NCBI RefSeq assembly: GCF_051020975.1
Contig: NW_027478159.1
Coordinates: 5,286,501 to 5,350,500 of the forward strand
DNA length: 64,000 nt
Direction: 5' to 3'
Source of the DNA: Osmia lignaria lignaria
Taxonomy: Eukaryota; Arthropoda; Insecta; Hymenoptera; Megachilidae
Positions 1 through 11,520 of the stretch are shown here, piece after piece (position 1 is the stretch's first letter; each line of letters starts with the position of its first letter). Position numbers and translations under genes: made by a program. Under the pieces are notes generated by a model. That model was not told the origin of the DNA. It made no database searches and was given only the letters and a program-made list of their open reading frames with translations.

Positions 1-7
1 ATTTTTT
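1..7. repeat. Right-hand stub of the unit preceding the window
   Basis: These 7 bases match the T-rich end of a unit immediately before GATCAG, so the array continues to the left of the window. Confidence 0.9.
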
Positions 8-25
8 GATCAGAAGCGTAGTTTT

Positions 26-43
26 CGAGATATATCGAGATAT
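26..43 (+). other. Paired CGAGATAT motif, 10-bp spacing, in unit head
   Basis: CGAGATAT occurs at 26-33 and again at 36-43, exactly 10 bp (about one helical turn) apart. It occurs on the opposite strand at 185-192 and 235-242 in the same unit. Type B units keep the first copy but change the second to CAAGATAT. A protein-binding or nucleosome-positioning role is only inference. Confidence 0.6.
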
Positions 44-92
44 TTAAAAGTTCCGAAGCCGCACCAACATAATAGGGATACAGAAACACCGT

Positions 93-119
93 GGCCCCTT
101 TCTTTGAGATAACTCTGCA
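93..119 (+). repeat. Internal direct repeat, arm 1
   Basis: This 27-bp segment, beginning GGCCCC and ending ATAACTCTGCA, matches 207-233 at 24 of 27 positions. It suggests the 322-bp unit grew from a shorter ancestral element. The similarity extends weakly outward: CCGT lies just upstream of both arms, and GCGAGCT followed by CAAA-rich sequence lies downstream of both. Confidence 0.75.
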
Positions 120-160
120 CTATTGCGCGCTGCAAATGCCACTTCCAGCTTAGCTGTGCA

Positions 161-185
161 GAAGAAGAACAACAAGAAGAAGAAA
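161..185 (+). repeat. GAA/CAA-rich tract within the unit
   Basis: A short run of GAA and CAA triplets. Its last part (three GAA) contracts to two GAA in 13 units, producing the 319-bp length class. Variants ACAACACGAAG and ACACCAAG appear only in zones II and III. Confidence 0.8.
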
Positions 186-192
186 TATCTCG
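185..192 (-). other. Inverted CGAGATAT motif, copy 3 of the reference unit
   Basis: The plus strand reads AAATATCTCG at 183-192, the reverse complement of the head motif at 36-45. In some later units the last base changes to give CTCC (for example in the unit from 16673) or the C becomes T (CTTGAAAT, unit from 16351). Confidence 0.6.
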
Positions 193-206
193 AAATATGT
201 CCGTCA

Positions 207-233
207 GGCCCCTTCCCTTGAGATAAATCTGCA
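207..233 (+). repeat. Internal direct repeat, arm 2
   Basis: Begins GGCCCC and ends ATAAATCTGCA; it lies 114 bp after arm 1 and differs at three positions. In zone I a subset of units has this arm altered to GGCCAGTTCC..GAGCTGAATCTGC (for example from 1296, 2262 and 4115), which is the best zone I marker. Confidence 0.75.
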
Positions 234-234
234 A

Positions 235-242
235 ATATCTCG
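235..242 (-). other. Inverted CGAGATAT motif, copy 4 of the reference unit
   Basis: AAATATCTCG at 233-242 repeats the copy at 183-192 exactly 50 bp downstream. This copy is among the most constant parts of the unit across the window. Confidence 0.6.
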
Positions 243-3200
243 GAAACGAAGCGAGCTATGGCAAAATGTTAAGAGACCTTTTTTGTAGAGAATTATGTTT
301 CCTACAATTTATGTTCTATGATATTTTTTGATCAGAAGCGTAGTTTTCGAGATATATCGAGATATTTAAAAGTTCCGAAGCCGCACCAACATAATAGAGA
401 TACAGAAACACCGTGGCCCCTTTCTTTGAGATAACTCTGCACTATTGCGAGCTGTAAATGCCACTTCCAGCTTAGCTGTGCAAAAGAAGAACAACAAGAA
501 GAAGAAATATCTCGAAATATGTCCGTCAGGCCCCTTCCCTTGAGATATATCTGCAAATATCTCGGAAACGAAGCGAGCTATGGCAAAATGTTAAGAGACG
601 TTTTTTGTAGAGAATTATGTTTCCTACAATTTATGTTCTATGATATTTTTTGATCAGAAGCGTAGTTCTCGAGATATATCAAGATATTTAAAAGTTCCGA
701 AGCCGCACCAACATAATAGGGATACAGAAACACCGTGGCCCCTTTCTTTGAGATAACTCTGCACTATTGCGAGCTGCAAATGCCACTTCCAGCTTAGCTG
801 TGCAGAAGAAGAACAACAAGAAGAAGAAATATCTCGAAATATGTCCGTCAGGCCCCTTCCCTTGAGATAAATCTGCAAATATCTCGGAAACGAAGCGAGC
901 TATGGCAAAATGTTAAGAGACCTTTTTTGTAGAGAATTAAGTTTCCTACTTTTGATGTTCTATGATATTTTTTGATCAGATGCGTAGTTCTCAAGATATA
1001 TCAAGATATTTAAAAGTTCCGAAGCCGCACCAACATAATAGAGATACAGAAACACCGTGGCCCCTTTCTTTGAGATAACTCTGCACTATTGCGAGCTGCA
1101 AATGCCACTTCCAGCTTAGCTGTGCAGAGGAAGAACAACAAGAAGAAGAAATATCTCGAAATATGTCCGTCAGGCCCCTTCCCTTGAGATAAATCTGCAA
1201 ATATCTCGGAAACGAAGCGAGCTATGGCAAAATGTTAAGAGACCTTTTTTGTAGAAAATTAAGTTTCCTACTTTTTATGTTCTATGATATTTTTTGATCA
1301 GATGCGTAGTTCTCGAGATATATCAAGATATTTAAAAGTTCCGAAGACGCACCAACATAATAGAGATACAGAAACACCGTGGCCCCTTTCTTTGAGATAA
1401 CTCTGCACTATTGCGAGCTGCAAATGCCACTTCCAGCTTAGCTGTGCAGAGGAAGAACAACAAGAAGAAGAAATATCTCGAAATATGTCCGTCAGGCCAG
1501 TTCCTTTGAGCTGAATCTGCAAATATCTCGGAAACGAAGCGAGCTATGGCAAAATGTTAAGAGACATCTTTTGTAGAGAATTATGTTTCCTACAATTTAT
1601 GTTCTATGATATTTTTTGATCAGAAGCGTAGTTTTCGAGATATATCGAGATATTTAAAAGTTCCGAAGCCGCACCAACATAATAGGGATACAGAAACACC
1701 GTGGCCCCTTTCTTTGAGATAACTCTGCACTAGTGCGAGTCGCAAATGCCACTTCCAGCTTAGCTGTGCAGAAGAAGAACAACAAGAAGAAGAAATATCT
1801 CGAAATATGTCCGTCAGGCCCCTTCCCTTGAGATAAATCTGCAAATATCTCGGAAACGAAGCGAGCTATGGCAAAATGTTAAGAGACCTTTTTTGTAGAG
1901 AATTAGGTTTCCTACTCTTTATGTTCTATGATATTTTTTGATCAGATGCGTAGTTCTCGAGATAGATCAAGATACTTAAAAGTTCCGAAGCCGCACCAAC
2001 ATAATAGAGATACAGAAACACCGTGGCCCCTCTCTTTGAGATAACTCTGCACTATTGCGAGCTGCAAATGCCACTTCCAGCTTAGCTGCGCAGAAGAAGA
2101 ACAACAAGAAGAAGAAATATCTCGAAATATGTCCGTCAGGCCCCTTCCCTTGAGATATATCTGCAAATATCTCGGAAACGAAGCGAGCTATGGCAAAATG
2201 TTAAGAGACCTTTTTTGTAGAGAATTATGTTTCCTACAATTTATGTTCTATGATATTTTTTGATCAGATGCGTAGTTCTCGAGATATACCAAGATATTTA
2301 AAAGTTCCGAAGCCGCACCAACATAATAGAGATACAGAAACACCGTGGCCCCTTTCTTTGAGATAACTCTGCACTATTGCGAGCTGCAAATGCCACATCC
2401 AGCTTAGCTGTGCAGAGGAAGAACAACAAGAAGAAGGAATATCTCGAAATATGTCCGTCAGGCCAGTTCCCTTGAGCTGAATCTGCAAATATCTCGGAAA
2501 CGAAGCGAGCTATGGCAAAATGTTAAGAGACGTTTTTTGTAGAGAATTATGTTTCCTACAATTTATGTTCTATGATATTTTTTGATCAGAAGCGTAGTTT
2601 TCGAGATATATCGAGATATTTAAAAGTTCCGAAGCCGCACCAACATAATAGAGATACAGAAACACCGTGGCCCCTTTCTTTGAGATAACTCTGCACTAGT
2701 GCGAGCCGCAAATGCCACTTCCAGCTTAGCTGTGCAGAACAAGAACAACAAGAAGAAGAAATATCTCGAAATATGTCCGTCAGGCACCTTCCCTTGAGAT
2801 AAATCTGCAAATATCTCGGAAACGAAGCGAGCTATTGCAAAATGTTAAGAGACCTTTTTTGTAGAGAATTGAGTTTCCTACTTTTTATGTTCTATGATAT
2901 TTTTTGATCAGATGCGTAGTTCTCGAGATATATCAAGATATTTAAAAGTTCCGAAGCCGCACCAACATAATAGAGATACAGAAACACCGTGGCCCCTTTC
3001 TTTGAGATAACTCTGCACTATTGCGAGCTGCAAATGCCACTTCCAGCTTAGCTGTGCAGAACAAGAACAACAAGAAGAAGAAATATCTCGAAATATGTCC
3101 GTCAGGCACCTTCCCTTGAGATAAATCTGCAAATATCTCGGAAACGAAGCGAGCTATTGCAAAATGTTAAGAGACCTTTTTTGTAGAGAATTGAGTTTCC

Positions 3201-3871
3201 TACTTTTTATGTTCTATGATATTTTTTGATCAGAAGCGTAGTTCTCGAGATATATCAAGATATTTAAAAGTTCCGAAGCCGCACCAACATAATAGTGATA
3301 CAGAAACACCGTGGCCCCGTTCTTTGAGATAACTCTGCACTAGTGCGAGCCGCAAATGCCACTTCCAGCTTAGCTGTGCAGAAGAAGAACAACAAGAAGA
3401 AGAAATATCTCGAAATATGTCCGTCAGGCCCCTTCCCTTGAGATAAATCTGCAAATATCTCGGAAACGAAGCGAGCTATGGCAAAATGTTAAGAGACCTT
3501 TTTTGTAGAGAATTAAGTTTCCTACTTTTGATGTTCTATGATATTTTTTGATCAGATGCGTAGTTCTCGAGATATATCAAGATATTTAAAAGTTCCGAAG
3601 CCGCACCAACATAATAGAGATACAGAAACACCGTGGCCCCTTTCTTTGAGATAACTCTGCACTATTGCGAGCTGTAAATGCCACTTCCAGCTTAGCTGTG
3701 CAGAAGAAGAACAACAAGAAGAAGAAATATCTCGAAATATGTCCGTCAGGCCCCTTCCCTTGAGATATATCTGCAAATATCTCGGAAACGAAGCGAGCTA
3801 TGGCAAAATGTTAAGAGACCTTTTTTGTAGAGAATTATGTTTCCTACAATTTATGTTGTATGATATTTTTC

Positions 3872-4114
3872 GATCAGAGGCCTAGTTCTCGAGATATATC
3901 AAGATATTTAAAAGTTCCGAAGCCGCACCAACATAATAGAGATACAGAAACACCGTGGCCCCTTTCTTTGAGATAACTCTGCACTATTGCGAGCTGTAAA
4001 TGCCACTTCCAGCTTAGCTGTGCAGAAGAAGAACAACAAGAAGAAGAAATATCTCGAAATATGTCCGTCAGGCCAGTTCCTTTGAGCTACAATTTATGTT
4101 CTATGATATTTTTT
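3872..4114. repeat. Truncated 243-bp unit with a 79-bp internal deletion
   Basis: The sequence passes directly from TTTGAGCT (ending 4088) to ACAATTTATG (from 4089). Against neighbouring units exactly 79 bp are missing, from just after GAGCT to just before ACAATTT. The dinucleotide CT is shared by both breakpoints, leaving 2 bp of microhomology. This is the only sizeable indel among the 199 units. The unit also has odd head bases (CGATCAGAGGCCTAG). Confidence 0.95.
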
Positions 4115-4429
4115 GATCAGATCCGTAGTTCTCGAGATATATCAAGATATTTAAAAGTTCCGAAGCCGCACCAACATAATAGAGATACAGAAACACCGTG
4201 GCCCCTTTCTTTGAGATAACTCTGCACTATTGCGAGCTGCAAATGCCACTTCCAGCTTAGCTGTGCAGAGGAAGAACAACAAGAAGAAGAAATATCTCGA
4301 AATATGTCCATCAGGCCAGTTCCTTTGAGCTGAATCTGCAAATATCTCGGAAACGAAGCGAGCTATGGCAAAATGTTAACAGACGTTTTTTGTAGAGAAT
4401 TATGTTTCCTACAATTTATGTTCTATGCT

Positions 4430-6516
4430 ATTTTTTGATCAGAAGCGTAGTTTTCGAGATATATCGAGATATTTAAAAGTTCCGAAGCCGCACCAACATA
4501 ATAGGGATACAGAAACACCGTGGCCCCTTTCTTTGAGATAACTCTGCACTATTGCGCGCTGCAAATGCCACTTCCAGCTTAGCTGTGCAGAAGAAGAACA
4601 ACAAGAAGAAGAAATATCTCGAAATATGTCCGTCAGGCCCCTTCCCTTGAGATAAATCTGCAAATATCTCGGAAACGAAGCGAGCTATGGCAAAATGTTA
4701 AGAGACCTTTTTTGTAGAGAATTATGTTTCCTACAATTTATGTTCTATGATATTTTTTGATCAGAAGCGTAGTTTTCGAGATATATCGAGATATTTAAAA
4801 GTTCCGAAGCCGCACCAACATAATAGAGATACAGAAACACCGTGGCCCCTTTCTTTGAGATAACTCTGCACTATTGCGAGCTGTAAATGCCACTTCCAGC
4901 TTAGCTGTGCAAAAGAAGAACAACAAGAAGAAGAAATATCTCGAAATATGTCCGTCAGGCCCCTTCCCTTGAGATATATCTGCAAATATCTCGGAAACGA
5001 AGCGAGCTATGGCAAAATGTTAAGAGACGTTTTTTGTAGAGAATTATGTTTCCTACAATTTATGTTCTATGATATTTTTTGATCAGAAGCGTAGTTCTCG
5101 AGATATATCAAGATATTTAAAAGTTCCGAAGCCGCACCAACATAATAGGGATACAGAAACACCGTGGCCCCTTTCTTTGAGATAACTCTGCACTATTGCG
5201 AGCTGCAAATGCCACTTCCAGCTTAGCTGTGCAGAAGAAGAACAACAAGAAGAAGAAATATCTCGAAATATGTCCGTCAGGCCCCTTCCCTTGAGATAAA
5301 TCTGCAAATATCTCGGAAACGAAGCGAGCTATGGCAAAATGTTAAGAGACCTTTTTTGTAGAGAATTAAGTTTCCTACTTTTGATGTTCTATGATATTTT
5401 TTGATCAGATGCGTAGTTCTCAAGATATATCAAGATATTTAAAAGTTCCGAAGCCGCACCAACATAATAGAGATACAGAAACACCGTGGCCCCTTTCTTT
5501 GAGATAACTCTGCACTATTGCGAGCTGCAAATGCCACTTCCAGCTTAGCTGTGCAGAGGAAGAACAACAAGAAGAAGAAATATCTCGAAATATGTCCGTC
5601 AGGCCCCTTCCCTTGAGATAAATCTGCAAATATCTCGGAAACGAAGCGAGCTATGGCAAAATGTTAAGAGACCTTTTTTGTAGAAAATTAAGTTTCCTAC
5701 TTTTTATGTTCTATGATATTTTTTGATCAGATGCGTAGTTCTCGAGATATATCAAGATATTTAAAAGTTCCGAAGACGCACCAACATAATAGAGATACAG
5801 AAACACCGTGGCCCCTTTCTTTGAGATAACTCTGCACTATTGCGAGCTGCAAATGCCACTTCCAGCTTAGCTGTGCAGAGGAAGAACAACAAGAAGAAGA
5901 AATATCTCGAAATATGTCCGTCAGGCCAGTTCCTTTGAGCTGAATCTGCAAATATCTCGGAAACGAAGCGAGCTATGGCAAAATGTTAAGAGACATCTTT
6001 TGTAGAGAATTATGTTTCCTACAATTTATGTTCTATGATATTTTTTGATCAGAAGCGTAGTTTTCGAGATATATCGAGATATTTAAAAGTTCCGAAGCCG
6101 CACCAACATAATAGGGATACAGAAACACCGTGGCCCCTTTCTTTGAGATAACTCTGCACTAGTGCGAGTCGCAAATGCCACTTCCAGCTTAGCTGTGCAG
6201 AAGAAGAACAACAAGAAGAAGAAATATCTCGAAATATGTCCGTCAGGCCCCTTCCCTTGAGATAAATCTGCAAATATCTCGGAAACGAAGCGAGCTATGG
6301 CAAAATGTTAAGAGACCTTTTTTGTAGAGAATTAGGTTTCCTACTCTTTATGTTCTATGATATTTTTTGATCAGATGCGTAGTTCTCGAGATAGATCAAG
6401 ATACTTAAAAGTTCCGAAGCCGCACCAACATAATAGAGATACAGAAACACCGTGGCCCCTCTCTTTGAGATAACTCTGCACTATTGCGAGCTGCAAATGC
6501 CACTTCCAGCTTAGCT
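4430..6516. repeat. 2.1-kb duplication, right copy (offset 4429)
   Basis: Counterpart of 1-2087. The repeat period of 4429 bp is 13 units of 322 bp plus the 243-bp unit at 3872, so the truncated unit is part of the duplicated period. Confidence 0.9.
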
Positions 6517-7656
6517 GTGCAGAAGAAGAACAACAAGAAGAAGAAATATCTCGAAATATGTCCGTCAGGCCCCTTCCCTTGAGATAAATCTGCAAATATC
6601 TCGGAAACGAAGCGAGCTATGGCAAAATGTTTAGAGACCTTTCTTGTAGAGAATTAAGTGTCCTACTTTTTATGTAGTATGATATTTTTTGATCAGATGC
6701 GTAGTTCTCGAGATATATCAAGATATTTAAAAGTTCCGAAGCCGCACCAACATAATAGAGATACAGAAACACCGTGGCCCCTTTCTTTGAGATAACTCTG
6801 CACTATTGCGTGCTGCAAATGCCACTTCCAGCTTAGCTGTGCAGAAGAAGAACAACAAGAAGAAGAAATATCTCGAAATATGTCCGTCAGGCCCCTTCCC
6901 TTGAGATAAATCTGCAAATATCTCGGAAACGAAGCGAGCTATGGCAAAATGTTAAGAGACCTTTTTTGTAGAGAATTATGTTTCCTACAATTTATGTTCT
7001 ATGATATTTTTTGATCAGAAGCGCAGTTTTCGAGATATATCGAGATATTTAAAAGTTCCGAAGCCGCACCAACATAATAGAGATACAGAAACACCGTGGC
7101 CCCTTTCTTTGGGATAACTCTGCACTATTGCGAGCTGCAAATGCCACTTCCAGCTTAGCTGTGCAGAAGAAGAACAACAAGAAGAAGAAATATCTCGAAA
7201 TGTGTCCGTCAGGCCACTTCCCTTCAGATAAATCTGCAAATATCTCGGAAACGAAGCGAGCTATGGCAAAACGTTAAGAGACCTTTTTTGTAGAGAATAA
7301 TATTTACTACAATTTACGTTCTATGATATTTTTTGATCAGAAGCGTAGTTTTCGAGATATATCGAGATATTTAAAAGTTCCGAAGACGCACCAACATAAT
7401 AGAGATACAGAAACACCGTGGCCCCTTTCTTTGAGATAACTATGCACCAGTGCGAGCCGCAAATGCCACTTCCAGCTCAGCTGTGCAGAAGAAGAACAAC
7501 AAGAAGAAGAAATATCTCGAAATATGTCCGTCAGTCCCCTTCCCTTGAGATATATCTGCAAATATCTCGGAAACGAAGCGAGCTATGGCAAAATGTTAAG
7601 AGACCGTTTTTGTAGAGAATTATGTTTCCTACTTTTTATGTTCTATGATATTTTTT

Positions 7657-8200
7657 CATCAGACGCGTAGTTCTCGAGATATATCAAGATATTTAAAAGT
7701 TCCGAAGCCGCACCAACATAATAGAGATACAGAAACACCGTGGCCCCTATCTTTGAGATAACTCTGCACTATTGCGAGCTGCAAATGCCACTTCCGGCTT
7801 AGCTGTGCAGAAGAAGAATAACAAGAAGAAGAAATATCTCGAAATATGTCCGTCAGGCCCCTTCCCTTGAGATAAATCTGCAAATATCTCGGAAACGAAG
7901 AGAGCTATGGCAAAATGTTAAGAGACCTTTTTTGTAGAGAATTAAGTTTCCTACTTTTGATGTTCTATGATATTTTTTGATCAGATGCGTAGTTCTCGAG
8001 ATATATCAAGATATTTAAAAGTTCCGAAGCCGCACCAACATAATAGAGATACAGAAACACCGTGGCCCCTTTCTTTGAGATAACTCTGCACTATTGCGAG
8101 CTGTAAATGCCACTTCCAGCTTAGCTGTGCAGAAGAAGAACAACAAGAAGAAGAAATATCTCGAAATATGTCCGTCAGGCCCCTTCCCTTGAGATATATC
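7657..8200. repeat. Two-unit segment duplicated 7406 bp away, left copy
   Basis: Units from 7657 and 7979 correspond to those from 15063 and 15385, sharing ACGAAGAGAGC, CTACTTTTGATG and GCTGTAAATG followed by GATATATCTGC. The unit from 7013 (CAGAAGCGCAG, TTTGGGATAAC, AAATGTGTCC) matches that from 14741 at 7728 bp, so one unit (from 7335) was lost or gained between them. Confidence 0.7.
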
Positions 8201-8215
8201 TGCAAATATCTCGGA

Positions 8216-9255
8216 CACGAAGCGAGCTATGGCAAAATGTTAAGAGACCTTTTTTGTAGAGAATTATGTTTCCTACAATTTATGTTCTATGATATTTTTT
8301 GATCAGAAGCGTAGTTTTCGAGATATATCGAGATATTTAAAAGTTCCGAAGCCGCACCAACATAATAGAGATACAGAAACACCGTGGCCCCTTTCTTTGA
8401 GATAACTCTGCACTAGTGCGAGCCGCAAATGCCACTTCCAGCTTAGCTGTGCAGAAGAAGAACAACAAGAAGAAGAAATATCTCGAAATATGTCCGTCAG
8501 GCCCCTTCCCTTGAGATAAATCTGCAAATATCTCGGAAACAAAGCGAGCTATGGCAAAATGTTAAGAGACCTTTTTTGTAGAGAATTAAGTTTCCTACTT
8601 TTTATGTTCTATGATATTTTTTGATCAGATCCGTAGTTCTCGAGATATATCAAGATATTTAAAAGTTCCGAAGCCGCACCAACATAATAGAGATACAGAA
8701 ACACCGTGGCCCCTTTCTTTGAGATAACTCTGCACTATTGCGAGCTGCAAATGCCACTTCCAGCTTAGCTGTGCAGAGGAAGAACAACAAGAAGAAGAAA
8801 TATCTCGAAATATGTCCGTCAGGCCAGTTCCTTTGAGCTGAATCTGCAAATATCTCGGAAACGAAGCGAGCTATGGCAAAATGTTAACAGACGTTTTTTG
8901 TAGAGAATTATGTTTCCTACAATTTATGTTCTATGATATTTTTTCATCAGACGCGTAGTTCTCGAGATATATCAAGATATTTTAAAGTTCCGAAGCCGCA
9001 CCAACATAATAGAGATACAGAAACACCGTGGCCCCTTTCTTTGAGATAACTCTGCACTACTGCGAGCTGTAAATGCCACTTCCAGCTTAGCTGTGCAGAA
9101 GAAGAACAACAAGAAGAAGAAATATCTCGAAATATGTCCGTCAGGCCCCTTCCCTTGAGATATATCTGCAAATATCTCGGAAACGAAGCGAGCTATGGCA
9201 AAATGTTAAGAGACCTTTTTTGTAGAGAATTATGTTTCCTACAATTTATGTTCTA
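8216..9255. repeat. Three-unit block A-B-C, copy 1
   Basis: Unit A (from 8301) ends with GGAAACAAAGCG; unit B (from 8623) has GATCAGATCCG and GTTAACAGACG; unit C (from 8945) has TTTTCATCAGACGCG, ATATTTTAAAG and ACTACTGCG. The same trio in the same order lies 1288 bp downstream. A fourth unit D (from 9267) follows here, with a type A head, a C-like body and TTCTAAGATA before it. Confidence 0.88.
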
Positions 9256-9503
9256 AGATATTTTTTGATCAGAAGCGTAGTTTTCGAGATATATCGAGAT
9301 ATTTAAAAGTTCCGAAGCCGCACCAACATAATAGAGATACAGAAACACCGTGGCCCCTTTCTTTGAGATAACTCTGCACTATTGCGAGCTGTAAATGCCA
9401 CTTCCAGCTTAGCTGTGCAGAAGAAGAACAACAAGAAGAAGAAATATCTCGAAATATGTCCGTCAGGCCCCTTCCCTTGAGATATATCTGCAAATATCTC
9501 GGA

Positions 9504-10543
9504 AACGAAGCGAGCTATGGCAAAATGTTAAGAGACCTTTTTTGTAGAGAATTATGTTTCCTACAATTTATGTTCTATGATATTTTTTGATCAGAAGCGT
9601 AGTTTTCGAGATATATCGAGATATTTAAAAGTTCCGAAGCCGCACCAACATAATAGAGATACAGAAACACCGTGGCCCCTTTCTTTGAGATAACTCTGCA
9701 CTAGTGCGAGCCGCAAATGCCACTTCCAGCTTAGCTGTGCAGAAGAAGAACAACAAGAAGAAGAAATATCTCGAAATATGTCCGTCAGGCCCCTTCCCTT
9801 GAGATAAATCTGCAAATATCTCGGAAACAAAGCGAGCTATGGCAAAATGTTAAGAGACCTTTTTTGTAGAGAATTAAGTTTCCTACTTTTTATGTTCTAT
9901 GATATTTTTTGATCAGATCCGTAGTTCTCGAGATATATCAAGATATTTAAAAGTTCCGAAGCCGCACCAACATAATAGAGATACAGAAACACCGTGGCCC
10001 CTTTCTTTGAGATAACTCTGCACTATTGCGAGCTGCAAATGCCACTTCCAGCTTAGCTGTGCAGAGGAAGAACAACAAGAAGAAGAAATATCTCGAAATA
10101 TGTCCGTCAGGCCAGTTCCTTTGAGCTGAATCTGCAAATATCTCGGAAACGAAGCGAGCTATGGCAAAATGTTAACAGACGTTTTTTGTAGAGAATTATG
10201 TTTCCTACAATTTATGTTCTATGATATTTTTTCATCAGACGCGTAGTTCTCGAGATATATCAAGATATTTTAAAGTTCCGAAGCCGCACCAACATAATAG
10301 AGATACAGAAACACCGTGGCCCCTTTCTTTGAGATAACTCTGCACTACTGCGAGCTGTAAATGCCACTTCCAGCTTAGCTGTGCAGAAGAAGAACAACAA
10401 GAAGAAGAAATATCTCGAAATATGTCCGTCAGGCCCCTTCCCTTGAGATATATCTGCAAATATCTCGGAAACGAAGCGAGCTATGGCAAAATGTTAAGAG
10501 ACCTTTTTTGTAGAGAATTATGTTTCCTACAATTTATGTTCTA
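9504..10543. repeat. Three-unit block A-B-C, copy 2
   Basis: Carries all the private marks of copy 1 at an offset of 1288 bp. Unit D is absent after this copy; an A unit follows directly. The local order is therefore A-B-C-D-A-B-C-A. Confidence 0.88.
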
Positions 10544-10884
10544 TGATATTTTTTGATCAGAAGCGTAGTTTTCGAGATATATCGAGATATTTAAAAGTTC
10601 CGAAGCCGCACCAACATAATAGAGATACAGAAACACCGTGGCCCCTTTCTTTGAGATAACTCTGCACTAGTGCGAGCCGCAAATGCCACTTCCAGCTTAG
10701 CTGTGCAGAAGAAGAACAACAAGAAGAAGAAATATCTCGAAATATGTCCGTCAGGCCCCTTCCCTTGAGATAAATCTGCAAATATCTCGGAAACAAAGCG
10801 AGCTATGGCAAAATGTTAAGAGACCTTTTTTGTAGAGAATTAAGTTTCCTACTTTTTATGTTCTATGATATTTTTTGATCAGAT
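10544..10884. repeat. Third copy of unit A from the A-B-C block
   Basis: Shares CTAGTGCGAGCCGC and GGAAACAAAGCG with the A units at 8301 and 9589. The next unit has GATCAGATGCG instead of the B-specific GATCAGATCCG, so the copy ends here. Confidence 0.75.
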
Positions 10885-11520
10885 GCGTAGTTCTCGAGAT
10901 ATATCAAGATATTTAAAAGTTCCGAAGCCGCACCAACATAATAGAGATACAGAAACACCGTGGCCCCTTTCTTTGAGATAACTCTGCACTAGTGCGAGCC
11001 GCAAATGCCACTTCCAGCTTAGCTGTGCAGAAGAAGAACAACAAGAAGAAGAAATATCTCGAAATATGTCCGTCAGGCCCCTTCCCTTGAGATAAATATG
11101 CAAATATCTCGGAAACGAAGCGAGCTATGGCAAAATGTTAAGAGACCTTTTTTGTAGAGAATTAAGTTTCCTACTTTTTATGTTCTATAATATTTTTTGA
11201 TGAGATGCGTAGTTCTCGAGATATATCAAGATATTTAAAAGTTCCGAAGCCGCACCAACATAATAGAGATACAGAAACACCGTGGCCCCTTTCTTTGAGA
11301 TAACTCTGCACTATTGCGAGCTGCAAATGCCACTTCCAGCTTAGCTGTGCAGAGGAAGAACAACAAGAAGAAGAAATATCTCGAAATATGTCCGTCAGGC
11401 CCCTTCCCTTGAGATATATCTGCAAATATCTCGGAAACGAAGCGAGCTATGGCAAAATGTTAAGAGACCGTTTTTGTAGAGAATTATGTTTCCTACTTTT
11501 TATGTTCTATGATATTTTTT

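Larger units (their letters stand above)
8..329. repeat. First complete 322-bp unit, used as reference (head type A)
   Basis: Landmarks, in window coordinates: GATCAG at 8-13; two CGAGATAT copies at 26-33 and 36-43; a nearly invariant CCGCACCAACATAATAG at 59-75; the first direct-repeat arm at 93-119; the imperfect AGCTG..CAGCT hairpin region around 129-150; a GAA/CAA purine-rich tract at 161-185; the second direct-repeat arm at 207-233; inverted motif copies at 185-192 and 235-242; T6 runs at 279-284 and 324-329. Type A is defined by GATCAGAAGCG, TTTTCGAG and ATATCGAG in the head and usually by TATGTTTCCTACAATTT just before it. Type B has GATCAGATGCG, TTCTCGAG, ATATCAAG and TAAGTTTCCTACTTTTT. 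This unit carries the less common ATAGGGATA and GCGCGCTGC variants. Confidence 0.95.
1..2087. repeat. 2.1-kb duplication, left copy (offset 4429)
   Basis: Six and a half units match 4430-6516 with no difference seen in the parts compared. Shared rare marks in the same order are GCGCGCTGC, GTGCAAAAGAAG, TTCTCAAGATAT, GTAGAAAATT, AGACATCTTTTG and GATAGATCAAGATACTT. The match breaks at GCTGCGCAG (about 2088) and GAGATATATC against GAGATAAATC (about 2157). The left copy starts at or before the window edge. Confidence 0.9.

Noticed and set aside
50..62. Pol III B-box-like GTTCCGAAGCC, suggesting a tRNA or SINE origin
   Set aside because: There is one extra C between GTTC and GAA, no convincing A box at the right distance (TGGCAAAATGT nearly fits but fails its last position), and no cloverleaf.
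161..185. Independent microsatellite locus (GAA)n
   Set aside because: It is a fixed internal part of every unit and only loses one triplet in thirteen; there is no expanded run.
238..255. CENP-B box-like sequence in CTCGGAAACGAAG
   Set aside because: Only the CGAA part agrees; the other required positions of the box fail in both orientations.
279..284. T6 run as a transcription terminator
   Set aside because: Without a promoter or stem it is simply an AT-rich part of the unit.
7418..7615. Plus-strand frame of 65 codons
   Set aside because: Opened by single-base variants in one unit and absent from nearly all others; no known domain and no supporting context.
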